Numbered from the stretch's first letter, positions 27,729-39,531 are shown. The stretch is DNA of 64,000 bases from Thiocapsa imhoffii (GCF_016583985.1 NZ_NRSD01000005.1:178176-242175), one strand, 5' to 3'. The notes: generated by a model not told the origin, from the letters alone. Program-made: numbers and translations.

Positions 27729-29168
27729 ATGCCATTCGATGCTGCCAATCTGATCACCGTCCTGCCGGAGATCGCCATCTTGATCACCGCCGCGGCGGTT
27801 TTGATCCTGGATCTCTATCTCAAGGATAAGGATCGGGACATCATCCATACGCTCACCTTGATCGGCTTGCTCGTGGCGATCGGCCTAACGGGCGCGGTCG
27901 GTGGGGGCGAGCGTCAAGTGGTCTTCGACGGCAATGTCGTGCGCGACGCCATGAGTGATTTGCTGCGGGGTGCGATCCTGATCGTGAGCCTCTTTGGGTT
28001 CGTGTATGCACGGCCGTGGCTGAAAGATCGTGGTCTGTTTGTGGGTGAGTTCTATGTTCTCGGGCTTTTCGCGGTGCTCGGGATGCTCATCATGGTCTCG
28101 TCCAACAGCTTCCTGACGCTGTACCTTGGACTCGAACTCCAAGCCCTGTCGCTGTATGCCCTGGTTGCCTTCGATCGCGACTCGAACAAAGGGGCCGAGG
28201 CGGCAATGAAATATTTCGTCCTCGGGGCGCTCGGTTCGGGAATGCTGCTCTATGGCGTGTCCATGATCTATGGAGCGACCGGCTCGGTTGAATTTGGCCC
28301 GGTCGCGCAGGCGGTTGCCGAGCAGGGTATGGACAACACCGTGCTGGTCTTTGGGATCGTCTTCCTCGTGGTTGGGATCGGTTTCAAGTTCGGAGCGGTC
28401 CCATTTCACATGTGGGTCCCGGACATCTACGAGGGTGCTCCTACCCCGGTGGTGCTCTTGTTGGGGAGCGCACCGAAGATTGCCGCGTTCGCCCTCGCGG
28501 TGCGGATGCTGGTTGACGGGCTCGCGGCAATTCATGCCGATTGGCAGGGGATGCTCGTGATCCTGGCGGTGCTCTCGATGGGTCTCGGCAATCTGGTGGC
28601 GATCGCTCAGACCAACATCAAACGCATGTTGGCCTATTCGACCATTTCACATGTCGGATTCCTGCTACTGGGATTACTCGCCGGATCCGCGCAGGGCTAC
28701 GCGGCGGCCATGTTCTATGCCATCGTCTATGCGGCGATGGCCGCCGGCGCCTTCGGCATTCTTCTGATCCTAAGCCGGCGGGGATTCGATGCCGAACAGC
28801 TTGACGATCTCAAAGGGTTGAATGAACGCGATTCCTGGTATGCGGCCATGATGGCCCTGCTGATGTTCTCCATGGCTGGTGTTCCGCCAACGGTTGGTTT
28901 CATGGCGAAGCTGCTGGTGCTGGAAGCCGTGGTCCGAATCGATCTGGTGTGGCTTGCGGTCGTGGCCGTGATCTTCTCGATCATTGGCGCCTTCTACTAT
29001 CTACGGGTCGTCAAGCTCATCTATTTCGACAAACCAGTGGAGGGGCTGCCGCGGTTGTCGACCTCGGGCGGAGTGCGGTTCGCCATGACCCTCAATGGGC
29101 TTTCGATGCTCGCGCTCGGGGTGTTCCCCGCGGGTCTGCTCGGTCTCTGCCAGAATGTCTTCGCGTGA
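27729..29168 (+). CDS. nuoN: NADH-quinone oxidoreductase subunit N
   Basis: 479 residues, ND2-type antiporter-like subunit, about 14 helices. YLGLELQALSLYALVAF carries the pump Glu, and KFGAVPFHMWVPDIYEGAPTPV and NIKRMLAYSTISHVGFLLLG are family segments. Last nuo gene. Confidence 0.97.
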   Translation: MPFDAANLITVLPEIAILITAAAVLILDLYLKDKDRDIIHTLTLIGLLVAIGLTGAVGGGERQVVFDGNVVRDAMSDLLRGAILIVSLFGFVYARPWLKDRGLFVGEFYVLGLFAVLGMLIMVSSNSFLTLYLGLELQALSLYALVAFDRDSNKGAEAAMKYFVLGALGSGMLLYGVSMIYGATGSVEFGPVAQAVAEQGMDNTVLVFGIVFLVVGIGFKFGAVPFHMWVPDIYEGAPTPVVLLLGSAPKIAAFALAVRMLVDGLAAIHADWQGMLVILAVLSMGLGNLVAIAQTNIKRMLAYSTISHVGFLLLGLLAGSAQGYAAAMFYAIVYAAMAAGAFGILLILSRRGFDAEQLDDLKGLNERDSWYAAMMALLMFSMAGVPPTVGFMAKLLVLEAVVRIDLVWLAVVAVIFSIIGAFYYLRVVKLIYFDKPVEGLPRLSTSGGVRFAMTLNGLSMLALGVFPAGLLGLCQNVFA

Positions 29169-29190
29169 CGCGTGCGAGTTGATCGGTTGT

Positions 29191-29206
29191 GTCAGCATGC
29201 GCTGAC
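29191..29206 (+). other. Short hairpin after nuoN
   Basis: GTCAGC, ATGC, GCTGAC form a perfect 6-bp stem between nuoN and dapA. No T-run follows, so it is at most a weak or Rho-assisted end of the nuo transcript. Confidence 0.35.
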
Positions 29207-29237
29207 GTAATACCATCACCCTTTTCGGTTAGCGGAG

Positions 29238-30119
29238 TTGCACATGTTTCGCGGCAGCATCGTGGCCCTCATCACGCCCATGCATGAGGATGGTGAGGTC
29301 GACGACCAGAGCCTTCGTCGTCTCGTCGATTTTCATGTCGAGGCCGGGACCACGGCGATCGTGGCAGTCGGGACGACCGGCGAATCGGCAACACTCGACG
29401 AAGACGAGCACTGCGCCGTGATTCGTGACGTGCTTGAGTACGCCGCAGGACGCATTCCGGTGATTGCCGGCACGGGAGCGAACTCGACCCGGGAGGCCAT
29501 CATCCTGACGCGCTGTGCGCGGGAGGCGGGTGCGCACGCCGCCCTACTGGTCACTCCCTACTACAACAAGCCGACCCAGGAGGGACTCTACCGCCATTAT
29601 TGTGCGGTGGCTGAAGCGGTCGATCTTCCGCAGATTCTTTATAATGTTCCGGGGCGTACCGCGTGTGATCTGTTGCCCGAGACGGTGGCCCGGCTGGCGC
29701 CGATCGAGAATATCATCGGGATCAAGGAGGCGACCGGCGATCTGTCGCGCCTCGCCAGGCTGCGCGAGGCCGGGGGACGGGATTTCGTGCTCTACAGCGG
29801 TGATGATGCAACCGCCTGTGAATTCATGTTGCAGGGCGGCGATGGCGTCATCTCAGTCACCGCGAACCTCGCACCTCGATTGATGCAGGACCTCTGTCAA
29901 GCGGCCCTCGAAGGGGATCGGGAGCGCGCCGAGGCGTTGAATCAGCGCTTGCTCCCCCTCCATCGCGATCTGTTCGTGCAATCCAATCCTATTCCAGTGA
30001 AATGGGGCGCCATGGCGATGGGGCTCTGTGGTCACGGCATCCGACTCCCACTGACCTGGCTTCCAGAGGAGCACGAGGCCTGTGTCCGCGCTGCGATGGA
30101 GCATGCGGGTGTCCTTTGA
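29238..30119 (+). CDS. dapA: 4-hydroxy-tetrahydrodipicolinate synthase
   Basis: 293 residues, TIM-barrel aldolase that condenses pyruvate with aspartate semialdehyde in lysine and diaminopimelate synthesis. It has GTTGESATL (about 43-51), the catalytic Tyr in [10 protein letters not shown] (~133) and the Schiff-base Lys in GIKEATGDL (~161). dapA-bamC adjacency is usual in gammaproteobacteria. Confidence 0.97.
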   Translation: MHMFRGSIVALITPMHEDGEVDDQSLRRLVDFHVEAGTTAIVAVGTTGESATLDEDEHCAVIRDVLEYAAGRIPVIAGTGANSTREAIILTRCAREAGAHAALLVTPYYNKPTQEGLYRHYCAVAEAVDLPQILYNVPGRTACDLLPETVARLAPIENIIGIKEATGDLSRLARLREAGGRDFVLYSGDDATACEFMLQGGDGVISVTANLAPRLMQDLCQAALEGDRERAEALNQRLLPLHRDLFVQSNPIPVKWGAMAMGLCGHGIRLPLTWLPEEHEACVRAAMEHAGVL

Positions 30120-30186
30120 CCTCCGCCGGCATCACTGGATGCTGGTTCGTCGCGGACCAGCAAACCGATTTAAGAGGCCACCGACG

Positions 30187-31344
30187 TTGAGATCACCGAT
30201 TTGGCTTCTGTCCGTTACTCTGGGCTTCACGCTCGCGCCACTGCTTTTGGTCGGCTGCGGTTCGAATCTGCTCAGTGACGCGATTCCCGATCAGCGCCTG
30301 GCCTACAAGCAGCAACGCGAGGCCGGGGAGAATCTGGAGATTCCGCCTGATCTGACCGCGAGTCGGTTCGACGACGCGCTCGATATTCCACCAATCGGTG
30401 GTATGACCTATTCCGAATATGCTGGAAGCCGGGCGCAGCGTCAGCGCGTTTCCACGACTCAGGAGGTGTTGCCCCAAACGCCGAACGTCGAACTCAAACG
30501 ACGCGATGCCGAGCGCTGGCTCGAGGTGCAGGCCGATCCCGCGGTCGTCTGGCCACAGGTCATTGCCTTTTGGCGCGAGCAGGGCATTCTTCTGACCGAG
30601 CAGAATCCGACAGTGGGTGTGATGCGTACCGACTGGCTGGATAATCGAGCCGAGATCAGGCGTGACTTCATCACCCGGATGGTCAGCCGGGTCGCCGAAG
30701 GAGTCTATGCGACCTCCTCGCGTGATCAATATAGCGTTCGTATCGAACCTGGTCCCACTCCGGGCACAACGGATATCCATCTCACCCATCGCGGCATGGA
30801 AGAGCGCGTGATCACGAATGCGATCGGCGACGGCAGCCGGACCATGTGGGAGCCGAGTGGATCCGAGCCCGCGAAAGAGGCAGAGATGCTGCGGCGTCTG
30901 ATGGTCTTTCTCGGGGGATCGGAAGCGCGTCGAGACACGGTGGCGGACACCACTCCCGCGACGCGTTCCCTCAACTCACGGATCGTGACAACGGACGGGC
31001 AGCCGGCCCTCCTGTTGCCGGAGGATCCCCGCCGAGCGTGGCGCACCACTGGTTCGGCCCTGAGCCGAGCGGGTTTCGCGATCGAGGACCGCGACAATGC
31101 CCGCGGTATCTACTATGTGCGCTATGCCGGGCACGATGCCGCGACGCCGAGCGAACGGCCTGGCCGGTTTGCCCGGATGGCTTTCTGGCGTACCTCAGAG
31201 GTCGATACCCTCAAGCAATACCAAATCTTGATTATCGGCGATGACAGCGAATCTCGGGTCACCGTCCTGGGCGCCGACGGACAGCCGGATCGCACTGAAA
31301 CCGGGCAGCGGATCCTCACCCTCCTGCAGGAACAGATTCGCTGA
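30187..31344 (+). CDS. bamC: Outer-membrane assembly lipoprotein BamC
   Basis: 385 residues from TTG 30187, chosen because AAGAGG lies about 9 bases upstream and the resulting N-terminus is a clean lipoprotein signal ending in LLLVGCG (Cys ~24). Longer in-frame starts (30082, 30139) put 16-35 polar residues before it. An N-terminal unstructured segment is followed by two helix-grip domains (about 100-220 and 250-380), as in BamC/NlpB. It is a periplasm-side accessory of the BamABCDE beta-barrel machine. Confidence 0.87.
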   Translation: MRSPIWLLSVTLGFTLAPLLLVGCGSNLLSDAIPDQRLAYKQQREAGENLEIPPDLTASRFDDALDIPPIGGMTYSEYAGSRAQRQRVSTTQEVLPQTPNVELKRRDAERWLEVQADPAVVWPQVIAFWREQGILLTEQNPTVGVMRTDWLDNRAEIRRDFITRMVSRVAEGVYATSSRDQYSVRIEPGPTPGTTDIHLTHRGMEERVITNAIGDGSRTMWEPSGSEPAKEAEMLRRLMVFLGGSEARRDTVADTTPATRSLNSRIVTTDGQPALLLPEDPRRAWRTTGSALSRAGFAIEDRDNARGIYYVRYAGHDAATPSERPGRFARMAFWRTSEVDTLKQYQILIIGDDSESRVTVLGADGQPDRTETGQRILTLLQEQIR

Positions 31345-31351
31345 CGCTGGG

Positions 31352-32176
31352 GTGAGGTTCTGTTCGCTTGGAAGTGGGAGCCGCGGCAATGCCACGCTGG
31401 TGGACACTGGTGGCTACCGCATTCTGGTCGACAATGGCTTCAGTCTTCGCGAACTGCTGCGGCGACTCGAGCGGGTAGGCGTCGCCCCCGCGACCATTGA
31501 CTGTCTGCTGCTCACGCATGAGCACGCTGATCATGTCAAAGGCGTCGCGTCCTTCGTGCGGCGCCATGATGTGGAGGTTTGGACCACGCCGGGGACTTGG
31601 CGCGCGGCGGGTGCCCCGGACGTCCCTCGGCTGCGGTTGCTCTCAGGACCCGGACAAACCCTGGAGCTCGACGGCGTGCGCGTCAGCTCCTATCCGGTTC
31701 CCCATGATGCCCGCGAACCCTGTCAGTTCGTCTTCGAGTCCGGCGGACACCGTCTTGGCATGCTGACGGATTGCGGTCGCGTGACACCGCATATTCAGCA
31801 GTTCCTGAGCGATTGCGACGCGCTCATCCTTGAGTTCAATCATGATTCGCAGTCTCTGCAACGCGGACCCTATCCGCTTAGTCTGCAGCGACGGATCAGT
31901 GGGGGCTTCGGACATCTGAGTAATCGGCAAGCGGGCGACTTTCTCGATCGCTTGTCGTGGGGAGCGCTCCAACATCTGGTTGTCGCGCATGTCAGCGAGG
32001 CCAACAATCATCCCGATCTCGTGCTGGATACCATCCGCTCGGTATCGACGACACTCGCTGAGCAGGCGGTGTTATGGGAACAGGATGCGCCGAGTCCCTG
32101 GTGTGCGTTCGCGAGCGGCACTCAGCGCGCACACGGTCCCGCTGCGCTCGTCGAACCGTCCAGCTCACCAGGATGA
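31352..32176 (+). CDS. Metallo-beta-lactamase-fold hydrolase (YycJ/WalJ-like)
   Basis: 274 residues from GTG 31352, 7 bases after bamC. It begins VRFCSLGSGSRGNATLVD and has the metal motif LTHEHADHVKG (about 64-74), then PHDAREPC, LTDCGRV and a late AHVSEANNHPD. This matches the YycJ/YhfI-type MBL-fold exonuclease-like family rather than beta-lactamases. Substrate unknown, probably a nucleic acid or phosphodiester. The last ~35 residues are poorly conserved in appearance. Confidence 0.85.
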   Translation: MRFCSLGSGSRGNATLVDTGGYRILVDNGFSLRELLRRLERVGVAPATIDCLLLTHEHADHVKGVASFVRRHDVEVWTTPGTWRAAGAPDVPRLRLLSGPGQTLELDGVRVSSYPVPHDAREPCQFVFESGGHRLGMLTDCGRVTPHIQQFLSDCDALILEFNHDSQSLQRGPYPLSLQRRISGGFGHLSNRQAGDFLDRLSWGALQHLVVAHVSEANNHPDLVLDTIRSVSTTLAEQAVLWEQDAPSPWCAFASGTQRAHGPAALVEPSSSPG

Positions 32177-32205
32177 CCCTGCAGCGCCTTGCCGCCCGGG
32201 GGCGC

Positions 32206-34989
32206 TCAGACCGCGACCGATGCTCCTGGGTTGGCGCTCAGGGTCCGGCGCTGCAGCCATTTGCGGGTTTCCTCGAGCAACAGCACGCTCGCGGCCATGA
32301 GGGTTGCCGCCAGCCAGTGTGCTGGTTGCAGCGCCGTGGTGGCAAAGATCTCCTGCGCGCTCGGCCAGGTGACGACCAGCCATTGTAGGGCGAGCACGGA
32401 CGCGAGCGCGAGCCAGAGCTTCCCATTCGCGAAAAATTGGTTGTTGAAGGCCGTGCCCTGTTCGTTGCGCGCGTTGAAGACATTGAAAAACTGAAACAGG
32501 ACAAAGGTCGTGAAGGCAAGCGTCAAGGCGTAGGTCTCACCGTGCGTGGTGAGGGCCAGCTGAAACAGCCAGATGGTGCCCACCATCATGGTCACGCCAT
32601 AGAAGGCGAGGCGGGCGAGGCGGGGGAGGGTCAGGATCTGGGCCTCGGGGCGACGCGGCTGGGCTTGCATGATGCCAGGACGGGCGGGCTCGACCCCGAG
32701 TGTCATGGCTGGAGGGCCATCCATGATGATGTTGATCCACAGGAGTTGGATGGCGGTGAAGGGTGCCGGCAGCCCCATCAAGGTTGCGGCCAGGACGGTG
32801 AGAATGGCCCCGATGTTGGTGGAGAGCTGGAAGCGGACGAATTTCACGATATTGTCAAAGATCACCCGTCCTTCCTCGACCGCCCGAACGATGGTTGCGA
32901 AATTGTCGTCCGTGAGCACCATCGTGGCGGCCTCGCGGGTCACGGCCGTGCCGGACACGCCCATGGCAACGCCAATATCAGCCGTCTTGATCGCCGGGGC
33001 ATCGTTGATTCCATCCCCGGTCATGGCGACGATATGCCCACGCGCCTGAAGCGATTTGACGATTCGCACCTTGTGTTCAGGCGAGACCCGCGCAATCACG
33101 CTGATCGCATCGATCCGCCGCATCAGGGTCGCATCGTCCATCGCGTCGAGTTCCACGCCCGTCACGACGTCGCCCTGAAGACCGAGTTCCCGTCCAATGG
33201 CGGCTGCCGTGAGCCGGTGATCACCCGTGATCATCTTCACTTGGATGCCTGCATGCGCACAGCGTGCGATCGCGGCCGCGGCCTCCGGGCGCGGTGGGTC
33301 CATGAGCCCGGCCAGCCCAACAAAGGTCAACCCCTCGGTCCAGCTCCAGAGATCCCCACCCGGGTCGAATTGCGCGGCTGGAATGGTGCGTCGCGCAACC
33401 GCGAGCACGCGCAGCGATTGATTGGCCAGGAACTCGTTCTCGTCCTGGATTCGCGTGCGCATCGCCTCGCTCAAGACCTCGGAACCCCTGTCGGTCAGCC
33501 AGTGCGTGGAGCGGTCCAGCAGCACATCTGGTGCCCCCTTCACGTAGAGTTCCACCTGATCGGCTGCATGGTGGAAGGTCGCCATGAACTTATGCGCCGA
33601 ATCGAACGGGATTTCGGCTAGACGCGGTCGGTGTGATTGTTCTGATTCGGGATCGAATCCAGCCTTCTCGGCGAGCACCCAAAGCGCGCCCTCGGTTGGA
33701 TCGCCCAGCAGCCGGCCATCACGCACACAGGAGTCGTTGCAGAGTGCCAAGGGGCGGGCCAACTCAGTCAATGAGTGGACGTCGACAGAGCGAATCTCCC
33801 CGGCACGGTCGTAGCCTGTTCCGGTGACGCTGAAGCGTTGGCCCGCGAACCAGCCCGCCCGCGCGGTCATCTGATTCAGGGTTAGGGTGCCGGTCTTGTC
33901 CGAGCAAATGACGGTGGTCGAGCCCAGGGTCTCGACCGCGACCAACTTCTTCAGGATCGCGCGATTCTGAGCCATTCGCCACATTCCGATCGCCAGGGTG
34001 ACCGTGACCACCGCCGGGAGCCCTTCAGGAATGGCTGCGACCGCCAAGGCGACCGCGGTGATTGCCGCTTGCGTCCAGGCCAGGCCGCGCGCGAGATCGA
34101 GCATGAAGATCAGGATCACGATCACACCCGCGATCACCGACAGGCGTTTGCCGAGGGTGTCGAGTTGGCGCTGCAGTGGGGTTTCGGTCTCGCGTGTTTC
34201 GGCGATCAGACCGGCTAACCGGCCCATTTCGGTTGTCATGCCGGTCGCCACAACGATCATTTCGGCCCGACCGCGGGTGACGACCGTGTTCATGTACAGC
34301 AAGTTCAAGCGTTCGGCGAGTGGCGCCCGCGGTACGCTCAAGGTGCTCGGGGACTTGCCCACGGCATGTGATTCGCCGGTTAAGGCGGCCTCATCGACCT
34401 CCAGGTTCGGCCCGATGATGAGGCGCCCATCCGCGGGAACCCGCTCACCCGCCTCGAGCAGCACCAGGTCGCCTGGAACCAGATCATCGGCATCGATCTC
34501 GATGACCATGCCGTCGCGCCGCACCCGCGAGCGGGTCGCCACCATGGCCTTGAGGGTCGAGAGGGTGCGTTCGGCGCGATACTCCTGGTGAAAGCCCAGC
34601 AGGGCATTCAGGACGACGACCGAAAGGATCACGACCGCATCCTTGAACTCACCGATCAGCCAGGCGAGCAGGGCGGCGCCAATCAGCACGAGCACGAGAA
34701 GATTGCGGAACTGATCGAAAAATTTCAGCCAGGGTGGGCGCGCTTTGGTCTCGACCAACCGATTAGGGCCGGCGGTGGCGCGTCGGTGCTGGGCCACGGC
34801 CGTGCTGAGGCCGCTGGCAAGGTCGGTCTCGACGAGGCGCGCGACCTCCGCGACCTCACGACAATGCCAGTCCGTCTGCTCGCGCTGGTGCGTCGTGGCG
34901 CCGGCTCGCGGGTCCATCGCGCGGCGCCGGCGCTCGGCACCAGGGTTGCGCATCGCGGAGATGACCTGACTCAGTCGTCCTTCAGCCAT
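32206..34989 (-). CDS. Cation-transporting P-type ATPase, P2 (Ca2+-like) class
   Basis: 927 residues. The phosphorylation motif is CSDKTGTLTLNQ (about 365), TM4 has AIPEGLPAVVTVTLAIGM, the hinge is MTGDGINDAPAIKTADIGVAMG, and TM5/6 have LLWINIIMDGPPAMTLG. The PEGL and NxxMD residues fit P2A/B Ca2+ pumps. Gammaproteobacterial relatives are mostly annotated as calcium or generic cation pumps. ATG 34989 gives a non-conserved N-terminus overlapping the upstream gene by 19 bases. The in-frame ATGs at 34953 and 34917 are possible. Confidence 0.9.
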   Translation of the reverse strand: MAEGRLSQVISAMRNPGAERRRRAMDPRAGATTHQREQTDWHCREVAEVARLVETDLASGLSTAVAQHRRATAGPNRLVETKARPPWLKFFDQFRNLLVLVLIGAALLAWLIGEFKDAVVILSVVVLNALLGFHQEYRAERTLSTLKAMVATRSRVRRDGMVIEIDADDLVPGDLVLLEAGERVPADGRLIIGPNLEVDEAALTGESHAVGKSPSTLSVPRAPLAERLNLLYMNTVVTRGRAEMIVVATGMTTEMGRLAGLIAETRETETPLQRQLDTLGKRLSVIAGVIVILIFMLDLARGLAWTQAAITAVALAVAAIPEGLPAVVTVTLAIGMWRMAQNRAILKKLVAVETLGSTTVICSDKTGTLTLNQMTARAGWFAGQRFSVTGTGYDRAGEIRSVDVHSLTELARPLALCNDSCVRDGRLLGDPTEGALWVLAEKAGFDPESEQSHRPRLAEIPFDSAHKFMATFHHAADQVELYVKGAPDVLLDRSTHWLTDRGSEVLSEAMRTRIQDENEFLANQSLRVLAVARRTIPAAQFDPGGDLWSWTEGLTFVGLAGLMDPPRPEAAAAIARCAHAGIQVKMITGDHRLTAAAIGRELGLQGDVVTGVELDAMDDATLMRRIDAISVIARVSPEHKVRIVKSLQARGHIVAMTGDGINDAPAIKTADIGVAMGVSGTAVTREAATMVLTDDNFATIVRAVEEGRVIFDNIVKFVRFQLSTNIGAILTVLAATLMGLPAPFTAIQLLWINIIMDGPPAMTLGVEPARPGIMQAQPRRPEAQILTLPRLARLAFYGVTMMVGTIWLFQLALTTHGETYALTLAFTTFVLFQFFNVFNARNEQGTAFNNQFFANGKLWLALASVLALQWLVVTWPSAQEIFATTALQPAHWLAATLMAASVLLLEETRKWLQRRTLSANPGASVAV

Positions 34990-35258
34990 GCTTGAAACGC
35001 ATCGACGAGGGCCTGGGCTTGAGCGCGGCTGGAGATATTAAACTTCGATTGCTGGCGGTATTCGCCACCGCGCTTTTGGTACCGCCTGATGGTGTATTTT
35101 TCGGGTCCATAGCTTCCTTTCGCACGATCCCAGTCCTGGTAGCGAAACAGAATCGTGGTCCAACTCCCTTTCGACAGGACCACCTTATCGATCTCCTTCG
35201 TTGTCTCGATGCCGTCCTCCACGTAGGTGACGGTCAAGTCTTCGATCCGCTCTGCCAT
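34971..35258 (-). CDS. Conserved small soluble protein upstream of the P-type ATPase
   Basis: 95 residues without a signal or membrane segment. It has many charged and aromatic residues (TTILFRYQDWDRAKGSYGP, KYTIRRYQKRGGEYRQQSKFNI), and the C-terminal helix AQALVDAFQAWLKDD. I do not recognise a family. It overlaps the ATPase start by 19 bases, so the two are probably co-translated. A pump-regulating role is only a guess from context. Confidence 0.75.
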   Translation of the reverse strand: MAERIEDLTVTYVEDGIETTKEIDKVVLSKGSWTTILFRYQDWDRAKGSYGPEKYTIRRYQKRGGEYRQQSKFNISSRAQAQALVDAFQAWLKDD

Positions 35259-35282
35259 GCGGGGACTCCTATTGGTGCTCGT

Positions 35283-35951
35283 TTAGCGTGGGAGCTCGAC
35301 GATGGCGCCATTGCGCTCCAGTGTCGATTGGATGAAGCGCGCATCGCTCCCGGGGGCGGATTCTCGCGCAATCCGCAGTGGTAAGCGACCGTCGCCGTCG
35401 GGCTGATTGACATTGGCGCCGGCGATGATCAAGCGACGAACGGTCTCAAGATGGCCATGCTTGATCGCCGCGTGCAGGGCTGTGTCGCCGGCTTCGTCGA
35501 CCCCTTCCAGGGTGGCACCGCGGCGGATCAGCAGCGCGATCGCGTCACGATCGATCACCCCGGCGGCGGACAGTTCGATCAGCATCGACTGGGCCTGCAA
35601 CGCTGCGCCGCGCTCGATCAGCTGCTGCGCGACCTGTGTCCTGCCATGCGCCAGTGCAACGTAGAGGACGCTCTGACCCGCGGCATCCAGGGCGCTCAGA
35701 TCGGCCCCGTTACGAACGAGTTCACGCACGATCGCGACCCGGCCTGCGCGTGCGGCCACATGCAATGGCGTTTCGCCCGCCGCGTTGCGCTTGTTGAGAT
35801 CACTCTTCCAATAGGCATGTCGTTTGATTTGGTCGAGGTCACCGATTTCGACGGCACGATTGAGCCCAACGGTCGGTGCGGCCGGCTCGGTACAGGCGAC
35901 GAGACTCAGACTCATCACGACCATCAGGACCGGGAATGTGAAGGCTTTCAT
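35283..35951 (-). CDS. Ankyrin-repeat lipoprotein
   Basis: 222 residues from ATG 35951. The N-terminus is a lipoprotein signal with lipobox SLVAC (Cys ~20). An in-frame ATG at 36068 would bury the signal behind 39 residues. About five ankyrin repeats follow (AAGETPLHVAARAGRVAIV, AAGQSVLYVALAHGRTQVA, EAGDTALHAAIKHGHLETV). Likely a periplasmic protein-binding scaffold. Partner unknown. Confidence 0.85.
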   Translation of the reverse strand: MKAFTFPVLMVVMSLSLVACTEPAAPTVGLNRAVEIGDLDQIKRHAYWKSDLNKRNAAGETPLHVAARAGRVAIVRELVRNGADLSALDAAGQSVLYVALAHGRTQVAQQLIERGAALQAQSMLIELSAAGVIDRDAIALLIRRGATLEGVDEAGDTALHAAIKHGHLETVRRLIIAGANVNQPDGDGRLPLRIARESAPGSDARFIQSTLERNGAIVELPR

Positions 35952-36083
35952 CAGTGTTCTACTCACCACTTGGTCTATTCTTGATCTGCCCGGGGTGATC
36001 ACAGACGCCGGTCCCTGTTGCGTCGGGTGCGTATCACCTGGCATCGGCTGCTCGATCTCGTCCAACATGCTAACGTATCGAAC

Positions 36084-36455
36084 ATGATCTGGAAGCTTCT
36101 TCTGACCACATTGGTGATCCTTGGTGCGACGCTGGTCATTCGGGCGCGCATCCGACGTGCGCGTCTGGGCGCGGATGGCGCGCCGCGGCCGCCGCTGATC
36201 CCCCTGGCGCTGATTCGTCCACTCGCGTACGGACTTCTTGCACTCATGCTGATCGGAAGTCTAACGCACCTGATCCGCGGTTGGGATCGCGACCAATTGC
36301 CGGTGACGGTCCAGGTCCTGAATACCCACACCGGGGCGATAACTGAATATGAGGCGCGGCGCGGCAGCGTGGAAGGGCGACGTTTCACCACCCTGGACGG
36401 GCGCACCATTTATCTGGCCGAGATCGAGCGCTTGGTCACTGAGGCGACACCCTAG
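36084..36455 (+). CDS. Small membrane protein of unknown function
   Basis: 123 residues from ATG 36084. It has one membrane helix at the N-terminus (MIWKLLLTTLVILGATLVI), a basic stretch, a second helix (LIRPLAYGLLALMLIGSL), then a soluble ~45-residue domain rich in short strands (VTVQVLNTHTGAITEYEARR, TLDGRTIYLAEIERL). No family recognised. It is divergent from the ankyrin gene and convergent with the channel gene. Confidence 0.65.
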   Translation: MIWKLLLTTLVILGATLVIRARIRRARLGADGAPRPPLIPLALIRPLAYGLLALMLIGSLTHLIRGWDRDQLPVTVQVLNTHTGAITEYEARRGSVEGRRFTTLDGRTIYLAEIERLVTEATP

Positions 36456-36507
36456 GGCGCGGCAGCGGCTCTGGTGTGGCGCGGACGTGCCGTGCTACCC
36501 GCACGCA

Positions 36508-37206
36508 TCATTTGGCATCGTGCTGGTAGAGTGTCACCAGGCGTGCGATCAGGATGGCGGGGTAGAGCTGGCCGATTAATCCTTGGATGCTGACGATGGC
36601 CCGTGCGAATGCGTTCAGCGGGGTGATGTCGCCGTAGCCGATGGTGGTGAGCGTGACGAAACTGTAGTAGTGGAGCTCCGGGAGTGGAACGTTCGGGACT
36701 CTGATGTCGGCGTCGAAGCGAAAGGCGTCAGGTGAGAACAGTATGATGATCAGATAGATGTTCGAGAAGATTAACCCGATCATGATGTAGCCCGCGATCG
36801 ATCCGAGGATCCGATAGGCATTGATCCGCCCTGGGCCAAAGACCCTTGCGAGCGTGTAATAGCCCTGCGTCGTGAAAAATAAGATGGCGGTGATGGCATC
36901 GAGCAGATACAAGGTGAAGCCGCCGACGACGAGATGTGCCCAGTGGATGCAGAAGGCCATGAGGGCGATGGCGATGACAGCGTAACGGATGAGATGATGT
37001 TGCGCGGTAGCCAAGACGCCGGTGAAGAGGATCAAGGAAAAGGCAACCGCTGACAGACCCTTTTGCTCAACGGGAGAACCGTAGAGCGGGACGAAGACGG
37101 TCATATAGAGCAGGAGCAGGAAGAGTAAGGTCGCCAGGTTGTGATCGGGGTCCTTGAGAAAGCGCCAAACGCGCGAGCCGCGAGGTGAAATCTTAAGCGA
37201 GCGCAT
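36508..37206 (-). CDS. Potassium-type ion channel
   Basis: 232 residues with five or six membrane helices. The pore loop reads SFVTLTTIGYGDITPLNAFAR (about 193-213), the K+ selectivity filter TIGYGD. The earlier helices are not clearly voltage-sensor-like. Likely a K+ channel or sensor at the inner membrane, without a cytosolic RCK domain. Confidence 0.87.
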   Translation of the reverse strand: MRSLKISPRGSRVWRFLKDPDHNLATLLFLLLLYMTVFVPLYGSPVEQKGLSAVAFSLILFTGVLATAQHHLIRYAVIAIALMAFCIHWAHLVVGGFTLYLLDAITAILFFTTQGYYTLARVFGPGRINAYRILGSIAGYIMIGLIFSNIYLIIILFSPDAFRFDADIRVPNVPLPELHYYSFVTLTTIGYGDITPLNAFARAIVSIQGLIGQLYPAILIARLVTLYQHDAK

Positions 37207-37490
37207 CAGTGTGTGGCGTGATCGTCCTGTGGTGAGGCCGCGCTCATCAGTCGCGTCTTTTGTACCGAACGGCTCCGGATTGCCATCAGGTCAGACGCCG
37301 TGCGCCTCTAGAGATCGCACGCGGATGACCGTCTCGGTCGTCCGCGTGCGCCATGAACCCATGGCCGGGTGGCCATGTCCGTGCCACACCAAGCGCTTCA
37401 GACCCGTCAGACGGGTTCTCTGCGTCGGAGCGTCGGATGAGGCGTTGGGGGCACCATCAGAGGTTGCCGATCCGATGGCAAGGCGGCGCT
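37207..37490. other. Intergenic region, channel gene to groEL
   Basis: 284 bases without a supported gene. Contains a small perfect hairpin ACCCGT-CAG-ACGGGT (37402-37416) with no T-run, possibly part of the groEL 3' untranslated region. Confidence 0.45.
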
Positions 37491-39179
<1,689 letters not shown>

Positions 39180-39467
39180 TTATTCGACGACGGCAAGGAT
39201 GTCCTCTTCGCGCATCACGAGCAGCTTCTCGTCGGTGACCTTCACCTCGGTGCCGGAATACTTCCCGAACAACACCTTGTCACCGACCTTGACGTCGAGG
39301 CGGCGAATGTCGCCATTATCGAGCGGCTTCCCATTACCAACGGCAATGACTTCGCCTTGGATCGGCTTCTCTGTGGCCGTGTCTGGGATCAGAATGCCAC
39401 CGGCGGAGGTGCGCTCCTCCTCCTGACGGCGGACGACGACACGATCATGTAACGGACGTAGCTTCAT
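39180..39467 (-). CDS. groES: Co-chaperonin GroES
   Basis: 95 residues from ATG 39467 ([18 protein letters not shown]). Mobile loop [19 protein letters not shown] (about 17-35), then [25 protein letters not shown]. It caps the GroEL cavity. First gene of groESL. An earlier in-frame ATG at 39476 adds three residues only. Confidence 0.98.
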   Translation of the reverse strand: MKLRPLHDRVVVRRQEEERTSAGGILIPDTATEKPIQGEVIAVGNGKPLDNGDIRRLDVKVGDKVLFGKYSGTEVKVTDEKLLVMREEDILAVVE

Positions 39468-39531
39468 AGAACGCAAGGCTCCTCAAAAAATGAGACGATC
39501 GATTGAGAGAAACACGAGACCGAAACGTTGT

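Noticed and set aside
32437..33621. Long plus-strand frame opposite the P-type ATPase
   Set aside because: Antisense shadow of a gene with DKTGT and GDGIND motifs.
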